Assembly (NCBI GenBank): GCA_001464165.1
Contig: LNEX01000238.1
Location: forward strand, 1 to 33,302
DNA: 33,302 nt
From: a bacterium Ga0077546
GTDB taxonomy: Bacteria; Cyanobacteriota; Vampirovibrionia; Obscuribacterales; Obscuribacteraceae
Direction of reading: 5' to 3'
Position 1 is the first letter of the stretch. Each line of letters starts with the position of its first letter. A program made the translations under genes and the position numbers. The notes under the pieces were generated by a model that worked only from the letters and a program-made list of their open reading frames with translations, made no database searches and was not told where the DNA came from. Shown here one piece after another: positions 17,946-24,734 of this stretch.

Positions 17946-18231
17946 TTAAAGGAGCTCCCTCGGCGAAAACATCTGGACAGAGCTTGCGCAGCTGCTCTTG
18001 CGAGCGCAGATAGACAGTCTTAAGTTTGAGATATTTTAGACGCACTTGGGGCCAATCTTCAGCCTCAGAAAAGGCAAGAATATCATTACTTACTTTGGTG
18101 ATTAGGGTCAGGCCAAGAGTGGCTGACGGACCCTTGATAGAACTGGCTAGACTGGCGACAAGAGCACCGTCTCTAGAGTCAATCGCCTTCTGCATTGAGT
18201 TGACAAAAATTTCCATCGCTGTCAGAAACAA
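17938..18231 (-). CDS. Pseudo-HPt protein lacking the phospho-accepting histidine
   Basis: The 97 residues align without gaps over 33 positions with the C-terminal domain of the plus-strand hybrid ending at 24024 (FLTAMEIFVNSMQKAIDSRD against FLGVSSTFVDCLELAVESKD). Both have the HPt helix pair. The canonical H-x-L-K-G is S-S-I-K-G here (Ser30-Lys33-Gly34), so it cannot accept phosphate at the normal place. Start is either TTG 18231, inside the preceding receiver gene, or ATG 18216, 5 bases after that gene's stop; neither has a ribosome site. It appears to be the cut-off C-terminal domain of a former PAS-REC-HPt protein. See the frameshift entry nearby. Confidence 0.7.
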   Translation of the reverse strand: MFLTAMEIFVNSMQKAIDSRDGALVASLASSIKGPSATLGLTLITKVSNDILAFSEAEDWPQVRLKYLKLKTVYLRSQEQLRKLCPDVFAEGAPLIG

Positions 18232-18728
18232 GCAGCCATAGCAGCAGCATCAAACGGCTCAGTTTCAGACTGCAAGCGATCTAAGCCGTAGCTTGAATCT
18301 TGCTCTCTTGACTTATCGCAAACACGCTCAATAACGCGAGATAGAGAAGATGCATTAACGCCCTTGGTCAAATAGTCATCCATTCCTGAAGCCAGGCATC
18401 GTTCTTTGTCGGCCTCACGATCGTATGAAGTCATGGCGACAATCGGAATATGACGACCACTTTCCACTTCAAGCTTGCGAATAGCTAGCGTGGCGTCATA
18501 GCCATTCAAAATGGGCATATCGCAGTCCATAAAGACCACGTCATAATCGAAATTAGCCAAACGATCGAGAGCCTCTTGCCCATTGTTAGAAACGTCAGTG
18601 GCAAAACCTAAACGCTTTAGCTGTAAAACCAAAAGTTTTTGATTGACTGGAATATCATCAACAACCAGCGCACATTTTCCTGGGGCAGCACGCACAGTAT
18701 CTACTTGCGGCAGTGGAGCTTCCATCAT
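18222..18728 (-). CDS. Response-regulator receiver domain, probably split from its neighbours
   Basis: The receiver fold has acidic residues Asp24-Asp25 (LVVDDIP), phospho-acceptor Asp68 (VFMDCDMP), the Thr/Ser of VAMTSYDRE and the conserved Lys of DYLTKG, so it looks phosphorylatable. It closely resembles the receiver in the plus-strand hybrid (PVNQKLL.LQL.R.GF, MDCDMP..DGY-type loop, DRE.D.E.CLASGM.D). The first in-frame start is ATG 18728, without ribosome site. However, the frame is open back to about 18800 and encodes acidic sequence (EVDSEAESESNAEVNAEE) that continues the tail of the PAS protein. I therefore read it as the middle part of a PAS-REC-HPt protein interrupted by frameshifts at both ends. 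Confidence 0.8.
   Translation of the reverse strand: MMEAPLPQVDTVRAAPGKCALVVDDIPVNQKLLVLQLKRLGFATDVSNNGQEALDRLANFDYDVVFMDCDMPILNGYDATLAIRKLEVESGRHIPIVAMTSYDREADKERCLASGMDDYLTKGVNASSLSRVIERVCDKSREQDSSYGLDRLQSETEPFDAAAMAACF
18225..18249 (-). other. Apparent one-base frameshift, receiver to pseudo-HPt
   Basis: Upstream the receiver frame ends in ACF-stop. The HPt frame is open from 18249 and reads LFLTAMEIFV, which matches LFLGVSSTFV of the uninterrupted paralogue. Joining the frames at about 18231 (one missing base, most simply a T in the CTTG stretch) restores a continuous receiver-HPt protein. Confidence 0.6.
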
Positions 18729-18792
18729 GGTGACACTAAGCTCTTCGGCGTTAACCTCAGCATTGCTTTCGCTCTCTGCTTCAGAGTCAACT

Positions 18793-20205
18793 TCAAGCTT
18801 CTAAATTGACATTCTCCTCACTATCTAGTTGACCTTCAGAGATACTGGACTCTAATTCTGCTTCTGTTTCTAGTTCTACTTTTATTTCTACTTCAGCTTC
18901 TATTTCTGACTGTTCCACTGCAATAGATTCTGTGTGCAGTTCTGACTCTGGTTCTGGTTCGACAGCAACAGTGCTTAGGGCAGGAGTCGATTCAACTACA
19001 ACTTCTGCCTCTTCTTCAGCTTGATTGATAGCATTGGGCATTTTTTCAATTGAAAAATCAGAGAATTCTGACCACAGCTCCGAGTCGGCGTCTTCACTTG
19101 GTATGTAGGCAGCAACAATATCAAGCTCATCAGCCAACTGACTTTCTACGAGTACTTCAGGTTCAGGCAAAACTTCAATTGGAACAGTGGCCATCTGCTC
19201 CAGATCGAAATCGCTGACAAGATCGTCAACAGTTTCTTGGCCGGCAGGCTTATTGTCACCCAAATCGATGTTGAAACTTTCTTCAAATGCCTGAATAGCT
19301 GAGGCCGCTTCACTAGAAATGGTCTGTTGCTCTTGCTGTTGGTTATGTTCTTGTTCTTGTTCTTGTTCTTGCGGTTGAATAGGCTCTGGGACAGCAAAAC
19401 TTGTTGGGCTAGGAAGTGCGGCATCTAGCTCAAGCAGTTCCCTGTAGTGTTCTTGATCATCAGAAAGTGAATCTTCTAGCGCTGCAGTCTCAATAGACAA
19501 GACTTGGCTGCTGGGGAGAAAATCGTCTAACCGTCGCACTCGCTCCATCAGAGCGTTGAGTCGGCGAGTTGGCTGCACAATTGAATCTACTTGTTGAGTA
19601 AGCAAGCCAATCACAGAAGTCAATCGGTCTTCAATCTCAATTTCTTCGCTGGCTTCGGCGACGATACTCAAAACACCCTCTAAGGAACCGCTTGCTGATA
19701 GCAGAGGCTGACAGCAAAATTGAAGCCAGCGCAAGCGCTCTCCACGCATCCCATCACTGAGAGCCAATCGCTGAGTTCTAAACTGACCAGTCGACAACAC
19801 CTCACGCCACGGTAAATCTTGATTGCGCACCATACCGGTTCGGACACCAGACAAACCGCGCTGTTCACGATAAAGTTCTAGCTCGTCACCACTAGTAGCA
19901 CCAGGCTTATAACCAGTAAAATCATAGAAGCTCTTATTGGCCATTAGAATTTCGCCAGTAGCGTCAGTCAAGAGCGCTCCCATCTGCCGATTGCGAGCGA
20001 GCCTACTCAAAACTCTAGGCACTGAAGGAAAATCAATGGCACCACCATCGGTGAATAGTGCTCGAGTTGCTCGCTCTAAACCAGACTGTGAGTGTGTTAC
20101 TCTTCGCACTTCTTCTATCGCGGTCTTAAGCAGCACTACTTGGCTATCAAGGCGAAGCACATGCCCTGTAACTTGCTCACCAGAAAGATTCCATTTATCA
20201 GACAT
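18793..20205 (-). CDS. PAS-domain protein with acidic low-complexity tail
   Basis: From the ATG at 20205 (470 residues) the protein has a helical N-terminus and a PAS domain at about 70-190 (GALLTDATGEILMANKSFYDFTGY, then LPWREVLSTG and a C-terminal beta strand pair with GVLSIVAEAS). A short coiled coil follows, then about 220 residues dominated by Glu, Gln, Asp and Ser. No kinase or methyl-acceptor domain is present. The start at 20205 has a GGGGA ribosome site about 8 bases upstream; 11 more codons back to 20238 are possible. Its PAS resembles that of the hybrid at 22450. The stop at 18793 is probably a frameshift, because the next frame continues the acidic sequence into the receiver gene. 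The ligand is unknown. Confidence 0.75.
   Translation of the reverse strand: MSDKWNLSGEQVTGHVLRLDSQVVLLKTAIEEVRRVTHSQSGLERATRALFTDGGAIDFPSVPRVLSRLARNRQMGALLTDATGEILMANKSFYDFTGYKPGATSGDELELYREQRGLSGVRTGMVRNQDLPWREVLSTGQFRTQRLALSDGMRGERLRWLQFCCQPLLSASGSLEGVLSIVAEASEEIEIEDRLTSVIGLLTQQVDSIVQPTRRLNALMERVRRLDDFLPSSQVLSIETAALEDSLSDDQEHYRELLELDAALPSPTSFAVPEPIQPQEQEQEQEHNQQQEQQTISSEAASAIQAFEESFNIDLGDNKPAGQETVDDLVSDFDLEQMATVPIEVLPEPEVLVESQLADELDIVAAYIPSEDADSELWSEFSDFSIEKMPNAINQAEEEAEVVVESTPALSTVAVEPEPESELHTESIAVEQSEIEAEVEIKVELETEAELESSISEGQLDSEENVNLEA
18795..18800 (-). other. Apparent one-base frameshift, PAS tail to receiver
   Basis: On the minus strand the PAS frame ends GAA GCT TGA. Skipping one T gives GAA GCT GAA GTT GAC and continues as acidic sequence (EVDSEAESESNAEV) straight into the receiver gene. 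The receiver frame is closed by a TAG just upstream, so the switch can only lie in this short window, in AAGCTT. Confidence 0.6.
19347..19371. repeat. Six-base tandem repeat encoding Glu-Gln pairs
   Basis: About four copies of the unit GTTCTT, reading as Glu-Gln repeats (QEQEQEQEH) on the minus strand, within the low-complexity tail of the PAS protein. The unit keeps the frame, so slippage would change only linker length. Confidence 0.75.
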
Positions 20206-20349
20206 GAAGGTTCCCCAGAGAAAGCAGTACCGATTCACTCATTTTCTATACCCAGACCGCTGTGCTATCAACACAAGAACCAAGTCCGGACACAAAAAAA
20301 ACGGCAAAACGCCTACTGAGTGCTCATTCACAGGCACAAGGCCGTGAAG

Positions 20350-20928
20350 TTACCCGGCCAGTTGACCAATCATCCCATCGGTAAAAATGCGCTTGGCATC
20401 GAGTATTATCAGCAGGTCGGTTGTTATTGTCACCGCAAACTCAGCAAGCCTGTCTGATAAGCCAAAGAAGCCATGAGATAGTTCGCCGTTGTCTAACTGG
20501 CGCACCCCAAGCACCTCATCAACACAAACAGCTAAACGAAGGGCACCAAATCGAAGGATGAGACCATCAGAAGCTAAATTGACTGCTTTGCTTGTCGCCC
20601 CCTGCAAATCAAACTCACCTGCCGCCTCTTTGATATCAAACAGCACTGATAAATCTATTACTGTAACTATCTGGCCACGAACATTAGTAATACCCCGCAC
20701 AAGGGGCGACGTTTGCGGCACCAGGCTAATGTCTTTGACAGTAATGGCCTCATCAACAAACTTTGTTTCAACAGCAAACCTTCGACCACAAGCCTTAAAC
20801 TCAACAAGCTCAAAAACAATTTGTCGATCTTGCTCCATAACCACAGGCCGGGCAAGAAGTCGAGCCCTACTGCGAAGAATCTGCTTTGACAAAGCACTAT
20901 CAACAGTGTTTTCTTTATCTTCTTTCAT
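20350..20928 (-). CDS. cheW: CheW-type coupling protein
   Basis: CheW adaptors join receptors to the CheA kinase. The CheW fold spans about residues 35-185: FELVEFKACGRRFAVETKFVDEAI, then the typical PLVRGITNVRGQIVTVIDLSVLFDI, and a C-terminal DLLIILDAKRIF. An extra 30-residue basic N-terminus (SKQILRSRARLLARP) resembles the N-terminal extension of WspD/FrzA-like adaptors. The ATG overlaps the stop of cheR by 4 bases (ATGA), so the two genes are coupled. A gap of about 140 bases with a T8 run separates it from the PAS gene, which may therefore have its own promoter. It is the first of two CheW proteins in the cluster. Confidence 0.88.
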   Translation of the reverse strand: MKEDKENTVDSALSKQILRSRARLLARPVVMEQDRQIVFELVEFKACGRRFAVETKFVDEAITVKDISLVPQTSPLVRGITNVRGQIVTVIDLSVLFDIKEAAGEFDLQGATSKAVNLASDGLILRFGALRLAVCVDEVLGVRQLDNGELSHGFFGLSDRLAEFAVTITTDLLIILDAKRIFTDGMIGQLAG

Positions 20929-22361
20929 TGAGCACCACTTATTAACTGTTCAACGATATTTAGTAATTCCTTTACTGAAGTTCCATCAGTAGACTCAACC
21001 AATGATTCTGGCGACAGTTTAGCCAAGACATCACGAACCATTAGCAAGTAGCGATTAGCCTCCAGATTATCACCATGCTGAAGAGCAATGGAGGCCAGCA
21101 TAAAAATAGCAGCGGCAAAATCTGACTTTGCAGCAATGGCTTGTTTTAGCAATGCGCTGGCTTCGCTCATCCGACCAGCCTCACTCAGAACCACGGCATA
21201 GAGATAGAGATAGTCATACCTGTTGTCAATTTTCACAAGTGCCGAGGCATGGCTAACAGCTTCGTCAAAACGCCCAAGGTTGCTGAGTGAACGCACGAGT
21301 AATTCTAAAAACTGCTTCTGTAAGTCGCTATCGAGTTTTCTGCGCTCTTGGCCGAACTGCTTAAGCTGGTGCAGACCCTTAAAGAGAACTTTTTCGCTTG
21401 CAGCATAATCGCCTTGTTTAAGAAGTTTTCGACCATATTCAAGTTCATTCTTCAAACTAGGCACCACACTAAATTCGGTCGCAATAGTTCTAGGCTGATG
21501 CCGTTGAAAAAGATAGACTTCATTCTGCAGCCGAGCCTGTAGATTCTGCGCGATCTCTTTTCCACCAGCGCTAGGAACTTCGGTGGCAGCCAACAATAGC
21601 CAACCACCAGGAGTCAGCATTCGGTTAAGCCGCTGCAGCACAGCCTTGATCATGGCCTGGTCAAAATATATTAAAACATTGCGACAGAGAATTAAATCAA
21701 ACGGTTGGCTACCAAGCTGCTGTTCATAGTCCTGAAAGTCATCAGCTAAGTTGAGATAAACAAACTGCACCATAGCCTTTAGCTGATCTATTATCTCGAA
21801 ATTCCCCTTCTCTTGCTCTTTAAAAAAACGAGCCTTAAAGCGATCGGATGGCTCACTCAGCACCCCACGAAAGGCCCAGGAACCGTAGACACCGAGCCTG
21901 GCCTTAGCCAAATAATCTTGATTGATATCACAGCCCAATATATTTATTTGCCAGTCATCGATATCGCTAATTAGACGAGTCAAAAGCATGGCCAACGAAT
22001 ATGCTTCCTCTCCAGTACAGCACCCGGCACTTAAAATACGCAGTTTCTTACCTTGCCCGCGTCGCTCAACAATCAGCTCAGGAAGCACTGCTTCCAATTC
22101 TTCAAAAGCTTTGGGCTCACGAAAAAAATAGGTTTCAGCAGTAGTTAGGTGGCGAGCAACGGCCTGCAACTCGTCAATCGATAATGTGCTTTGAAAAAGC
22201 TTCAGCGCAAATTGCCGCGCATCAGAAAACTCTAGATCTTGAGCGGCAAGTTCAATTGCCTTCTCTAAATCTGAGAGGCGATCCGGACCATGATGAATAC
22301 CAATAGACGCGCTGATTACTTCATTTAGCCTGACAATCAGCTCTTGGTCAAAAAGACTCAA
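20925..22361 (-). CDS. cheR: CheR methyltransferase with C-terminal TPR domain
   Basis: CheR transfers methyl groups from S-adenosylmethionine to glutamates of chemoreceptors. The 478 residues hold the N-terminal helical CheR domain with HLTTAETYFFRE (71-82), the cofactor motif LSAGCCTGEEAYS (110-122), and LCRNVLIYFD near 225. From about 310 to 470 there are TPR-like helical repeats. CheR-TPR fusions are known from FrzF and WspC, where the repeats control receptor access. The receptor in this cluster lacks the C-terminal tether pentapeptide that E. coli CheR uses, which agrees with such a system. Start is TTG 22361 with only a weak GGTG upstream. First gene of the minus-strand chemosensory operon. 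Confidence 0.9.
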   Translation of the reverse strand: MSLFDQELIVRLNEVISASIGIHHGPDRLSDLEKAIELAAQDLEFSDARQFALKLFQSTLSIDELQAVARHLTTAETYFFREPKAFEELEAVLPELIVERRGQGKKLRILSAGCCTGEEAYSLAMLLTRLISDIDDWQINILGCDINQDYLAKARLGVYGSWAFRGVLSEPSDRFKARFFKEQEKGNFEIIDQLKAMVQFVYLNLADDFQDYEQQLGSQPFDLILCRNVLIYFDQAMIKAVLQRLNRMLTPGGWLLLAATEVPSAGGKEIAQNLQARLQNEVYLFQRHQPRTIATEFSVVPSLKNELEYGRKLLKQGDYAASEKVLFKGLHQLKQFGQERRKLDSDLQKQFLELLVRSLSNLGRFDEAVSHASALVKIDNRYDYLYLYAVVLSEAGRMSEASALLKQAIAAKSDFAAAIFMLASIALQHGDNLEANRYLLMVRDVLAKLSPESLVESTDGTSVKELLNIVEQLISGAQ

Positions 22362-22391
22362 TATGACACCGTAAGTAACCTGATTATTCTA

Positions 22392-22420
22392 TTGTATAGA
22401 GTCTGGCAGAGCGTTAAAAT
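22392..22420 (+). promoter_or_regulatory. Predicted sigma-70-type promoter of the plus-strand chemosensory operon
   Basis: TTGTAT (22392-22397) and TAAAAT (22415-22420) are separated by 17 bases, 30 bases before the ATG of the PAS-REC hybrid. The region is only 88 bases long and must also hold the promoter of cheR. On the other strand TATACAAT, overlapping the same -35 box, is a possible -10 element, so the two promoters may interfere. Confidence 0.5.
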
Positions 22421-22449
22421 GCCAATGAGTTTAAGAAAGTGGTGAGCAA

Positions 22450-24024
22450 ATGATTGGCGAATGGGAAGCACCGGTACAGAGGCTGTCGCAGCAACTGGAT
22501 GAATTGAAGCTTACCCTTAAGAGTATCGATCAAAGTAAAAATCAACTGCGGCCAGAGTTGGAGCGCATGACCATTGAACTCACCAGTCTACTCGGAGCGC
22601 AAAATTCTAAGGTTGAGCCACTTCTTGAGTTCCCTAAAATTCTCAAGTCAATTTTGTCGAATAAAAAAGTAGGAGCTATGGTTTTCGGTCCTGATGGGGA
22701 GAAACTGCTCTATAACGAACGGGCTCAGCATCTCTTGTCTGGTCTGGGAGATTTCAATGAGAAAGGGCCTAACCGCGACTCTGGCTTTTTCAAGGCCGAC
22801 GGTGCCACTCAATTTCAAAGCAAAGAACTTCCATGGTTCGAAGCCTTGAGCGGGCACGCAAAGAAGCTGGAAGACACCGAAATGATTGTCAAACGGCCCG
22901 GCAAAGAAGACCAACCAGTTTGGCTGAGAGTGACAGTATCAACACTAGCTGGTGCTGAAAGCGGAGAGATCGGTGGAGCAATTGCCTTTCTTGCTGACAT
23001 CACCGAACACGTAGCGGTTGTCAATGAGTTGTCAGCAATCTGCAGCGAGCTAGAACAAAAGCTCAGTAATTTTACTCTTGCTAGTAAAGAGCTAGAAATG
23101 TTAAGTCGCAAGCTCAGCCAGGTCAGAAGTCAGGATATGGAGCTGGCCAATCAAGCAAGTAAAGACAACCAAAATCGTCCAGCAAACAAAAGAGTCATTT
23201 CCAGTAACGGCAGGGTCTTAGTGGCAGATGATGTCGCCGTAAACCAGAAGCTTTTGAAGTTACAGCTTGAGCGTATGGGTTTTGAAGTGACTCTTGTGAA
23301 GAGTGGAGTAGAAGCCGTTGAAGCAGTAAAGGCATCGCATTTCGATTTAATATTAATGGATTGCGATATGCCTGAGTTAGATGGCTATGAAGCTACAGAA
23401 CAAATCAGAACTCTTGGCTCAAACAAATCTGGAGTGCCGATCATCGCGGTGACAGCATATGATCGCGAAGGTGATCGAGAAAAATGCTTGGCCAGTGGCA
23501 TGAACGACTTCATCACCAAAGGTTCGCCCGAAAACCTACTGAGACAGGCAATTTCTAAGTGGCTTAATGCTGCGGCGCTAAGCAACTCTGAAGAAGACAG
23601 CGACAGTGTTAGCCGCGCTCGGGTAGTTTTATTTGATGAAGACAAAGGCGAACACTCTAGATCTTTAACGGTGGACATCAATGACCTAGAAGACACTTAT
23701 GGTGGCAGCGAGACAGAATCCATTTTGCGACTCTTTTTGGGTGTGTCCAGTACATTTGTTGATTGCCTAGAACTAGCAGTTGAATCTAAAGATGCAGAGG
23801 CTGTGAGCCACTTTGCTTATTCTCTAAAAGGCCCCTGCGCCTCCCTCAACTTGACTCACCTGGCTAATTTAGCAACTCAGCTAGCTCAATTAGGAGTTAA
23901 TTCTAAGTGGCACTCTGCTGAAGAAATATATCAGCAACTAAAATCTGCCTATGCACCAATACAAAAACAGGTTTCAGAAATACTGACTGATCTTCCCACA
24001 AGCACGCCAGAGGGCAGTAATTGA
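22450..24024 (+). CDS. PAS-receiver-pseudo-HPt hybrid protein
   Basis: The 524 residues contain an N-terminal coiled coil (8-50), a PAS domain (about 70-190; VGAMVFGPDGEKLLYNERA, LPWFEALSG, IAFLADITEHV), a second coiled coil (190-235), a receiver (254-370) with Asp260-Asp261, phospho-acceptor Asp304 and Lys357, and a C-terminal HPt-like four-helix domain (about 410-512). In the last, H-x-L-K-G is Y-S-L-K-G (Tyr457), so it should not carry phosphate; His454 is three residues off. There is no kinase domain, so phosphate must come from elsewhere, probably CheA. Its stop overlaps the cheA start (TTGA). It is the intact paralogue of the three-part locus at 17938-20205. The PAS ligand is unknown. 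Confidence 0.85.
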   Translation: MIGEWEAPVQRLSQQLDELKLTLKSIDQSKNQLRPELERMTIELTSLLGAQNSKVEPLLEFPKILKSILSNKKVGAMVFGPDGEKLLYNERAQHLLSGLGDFNEKGPNRDSGFFKADGATQFQSKELPWFEALSGHAKKLEDTEMIVKRPGKEDQPVWLRVTVSTLAGAESGEIGGAIAFLADITEHVAVVNELSAICSELEQKLSNFTLASKELEMLSRKLSQVRSQDMELANQASKDNQNRPANKRVISSNGRVLVADDVAVNQKLLKLQLERMGFEVTLVKSGVEAVEAVKASHFDLILMDCDMPELDGYEATEQIRTLGSNKSGVPIIAVTAYDREGDREKCLASGMNDFITKGSPENLLRQAISKWLNAAALSNSEEDSDSVSRARVVLFDEDKGEHSRSLTVDINDLEDTYGGSETESILRLFLGVSSTFVDCLELAVESKDAEAVSHFAYSLKGPCASLNLTHLANLATQLAQLGVNSKWHSAEEIYQQLKSAYAPIQKQVSEILTDLPTSTPEGSN

Positions 24025-24734
24025 CCGATTCTGACGACTTTGCTAAACGATTAAGCGAAGCTTTTCAGGAAGAGGCGAGCGAAATACTGGCTGATGTGCG
24101 CAAATTATTCAGTCTTTTAGAATCAACTCAACATAGCACCAACACTGCTTTTAGTGAACAACTTGTTCATATAGACCTCGCCTTGGCTCGCCTGCACAGC
24201 CTCAAGGGGTCTGCTAGAGCCGTTAGCGAGCAACAAGCAGTAACTATCTGTCAGTGGCTAGAAACGGCCCTGTCAAGTGCTAAAGCAGAGGCGAAGAGCA
24301 TCGACAGAGTGCAAATTCACGCCTTGAGTTTCAGTATTGAACTTCTAGATGAGCTACTGGGTCTAACGGAGAGTGAGGTCAAAGGGAAAGAGCGCATTCA
24401 GACTGAGATCGGCAAATTATTGGGCTTCGCACACGCAGCAGAAACGCAGGAAGGCAGAAGAGAACAAGCAGAACCAGCAGCACAAGAAGAAGAGAATACG
24501 GCTCAGGCGCCGACCAGAATCAGTATAAAAGCACCTTCCCAGCCCAAGGTCGACAATTTAACATCGGTCAGGGTGTCAATCGAGAAGCTCGACCGTTTGC
24601 TCTCAGAATCAGAAGAACTTTTGACGATTAAAACAAAGGCAGCAGAATATTTAGAAGATCTATCTCAGCTCTGCCCGCCATCACAAAAATCAATGAACAG
24701 CTACAGCTCTTGCAGTACAAAGTCAGCACCATGA
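24021..24734 (+). CDS. cheA: CheA histidine kinase, N-terminal fragment (P1 domain)
   Basis: Residues 1-130 form the P1 phosphotransfer domain with His59 in RLHSLKGSARAV, which is intact. An acidic linker follows (140-175). The start of the kinase-proximal part is SVRVSIEKLDRLLSESEELLTIK, the first helix of the P3 dimerisation hairpin. After about residue 217 the frame changes and the last 20 residues are out-of-frame Ser-rich sequence. The continuing CheA sequence is found in the -1 frame from about 24671 (LPAITKINEQLQLLQYK). TTG start 24021 has GAGGG 6 bases before it and overlaps the stop of the hybrid gene. Could be a mutation, a sequencing error or a true split. Confidence 0.8.
   Translation: MTDSDDFAKRLSEAFQEEASEILADVRKLFSLLESTQHSTNTAFSEQLVHIDLALARLHSLKGSARAVSEQQAVTICQWLETALSSAKAEAKSIDRVQIHALSFSIELLDELLGLTESEVKGKERIQTEIGKLLGFAHAAETQEGRREQAEPAAQEEENTAQAPTRISIKAPSQPKVDNLTSVRVSIEKLDRLLSESEELLTIKTKAAEYLEDLSQLCPPSQKSMNSYSSCSTKSAP
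24669..24673 (+). other. Apparent one-base deletion splitting cheA
   Basis: The upstream frame reads ...EYLEDLSQL through CTC at 24669. Continuing one base back, at CTG 24671, gives LPAITKINEQLQLLQYKVSTMTKI, which carries on the P3 helix into the rest of CheA. One missing base in CTCTG (for example from CTCCTG) explains it. I see no canonical slippery heptamer in the right phase. Confidence 0.65.

Noticed and set aside
18793..18800. prfB-like +1 programmed frameshift at the PAS stop
   Set aside because: The codon before TGA is GCT, not the slippery CTT, and no Shine-Dalgarno-like stimulator is placed before it.
20280..20345. Possible terminator after the first cheW gene (minus strand, GGC-loop-GCC before a T8 run)
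   Set aside because: The stem is only about three to four base pairs, too weak to call a terminator, although the T run is notable.
24684..24695. A-run in cheA considered as a programmed -1 slippery site
   Set aside because: The phase of the frame (CAA AAA) does not give an X-XXY-YYZ heptamer, and the best join point lies upstream at 24671.
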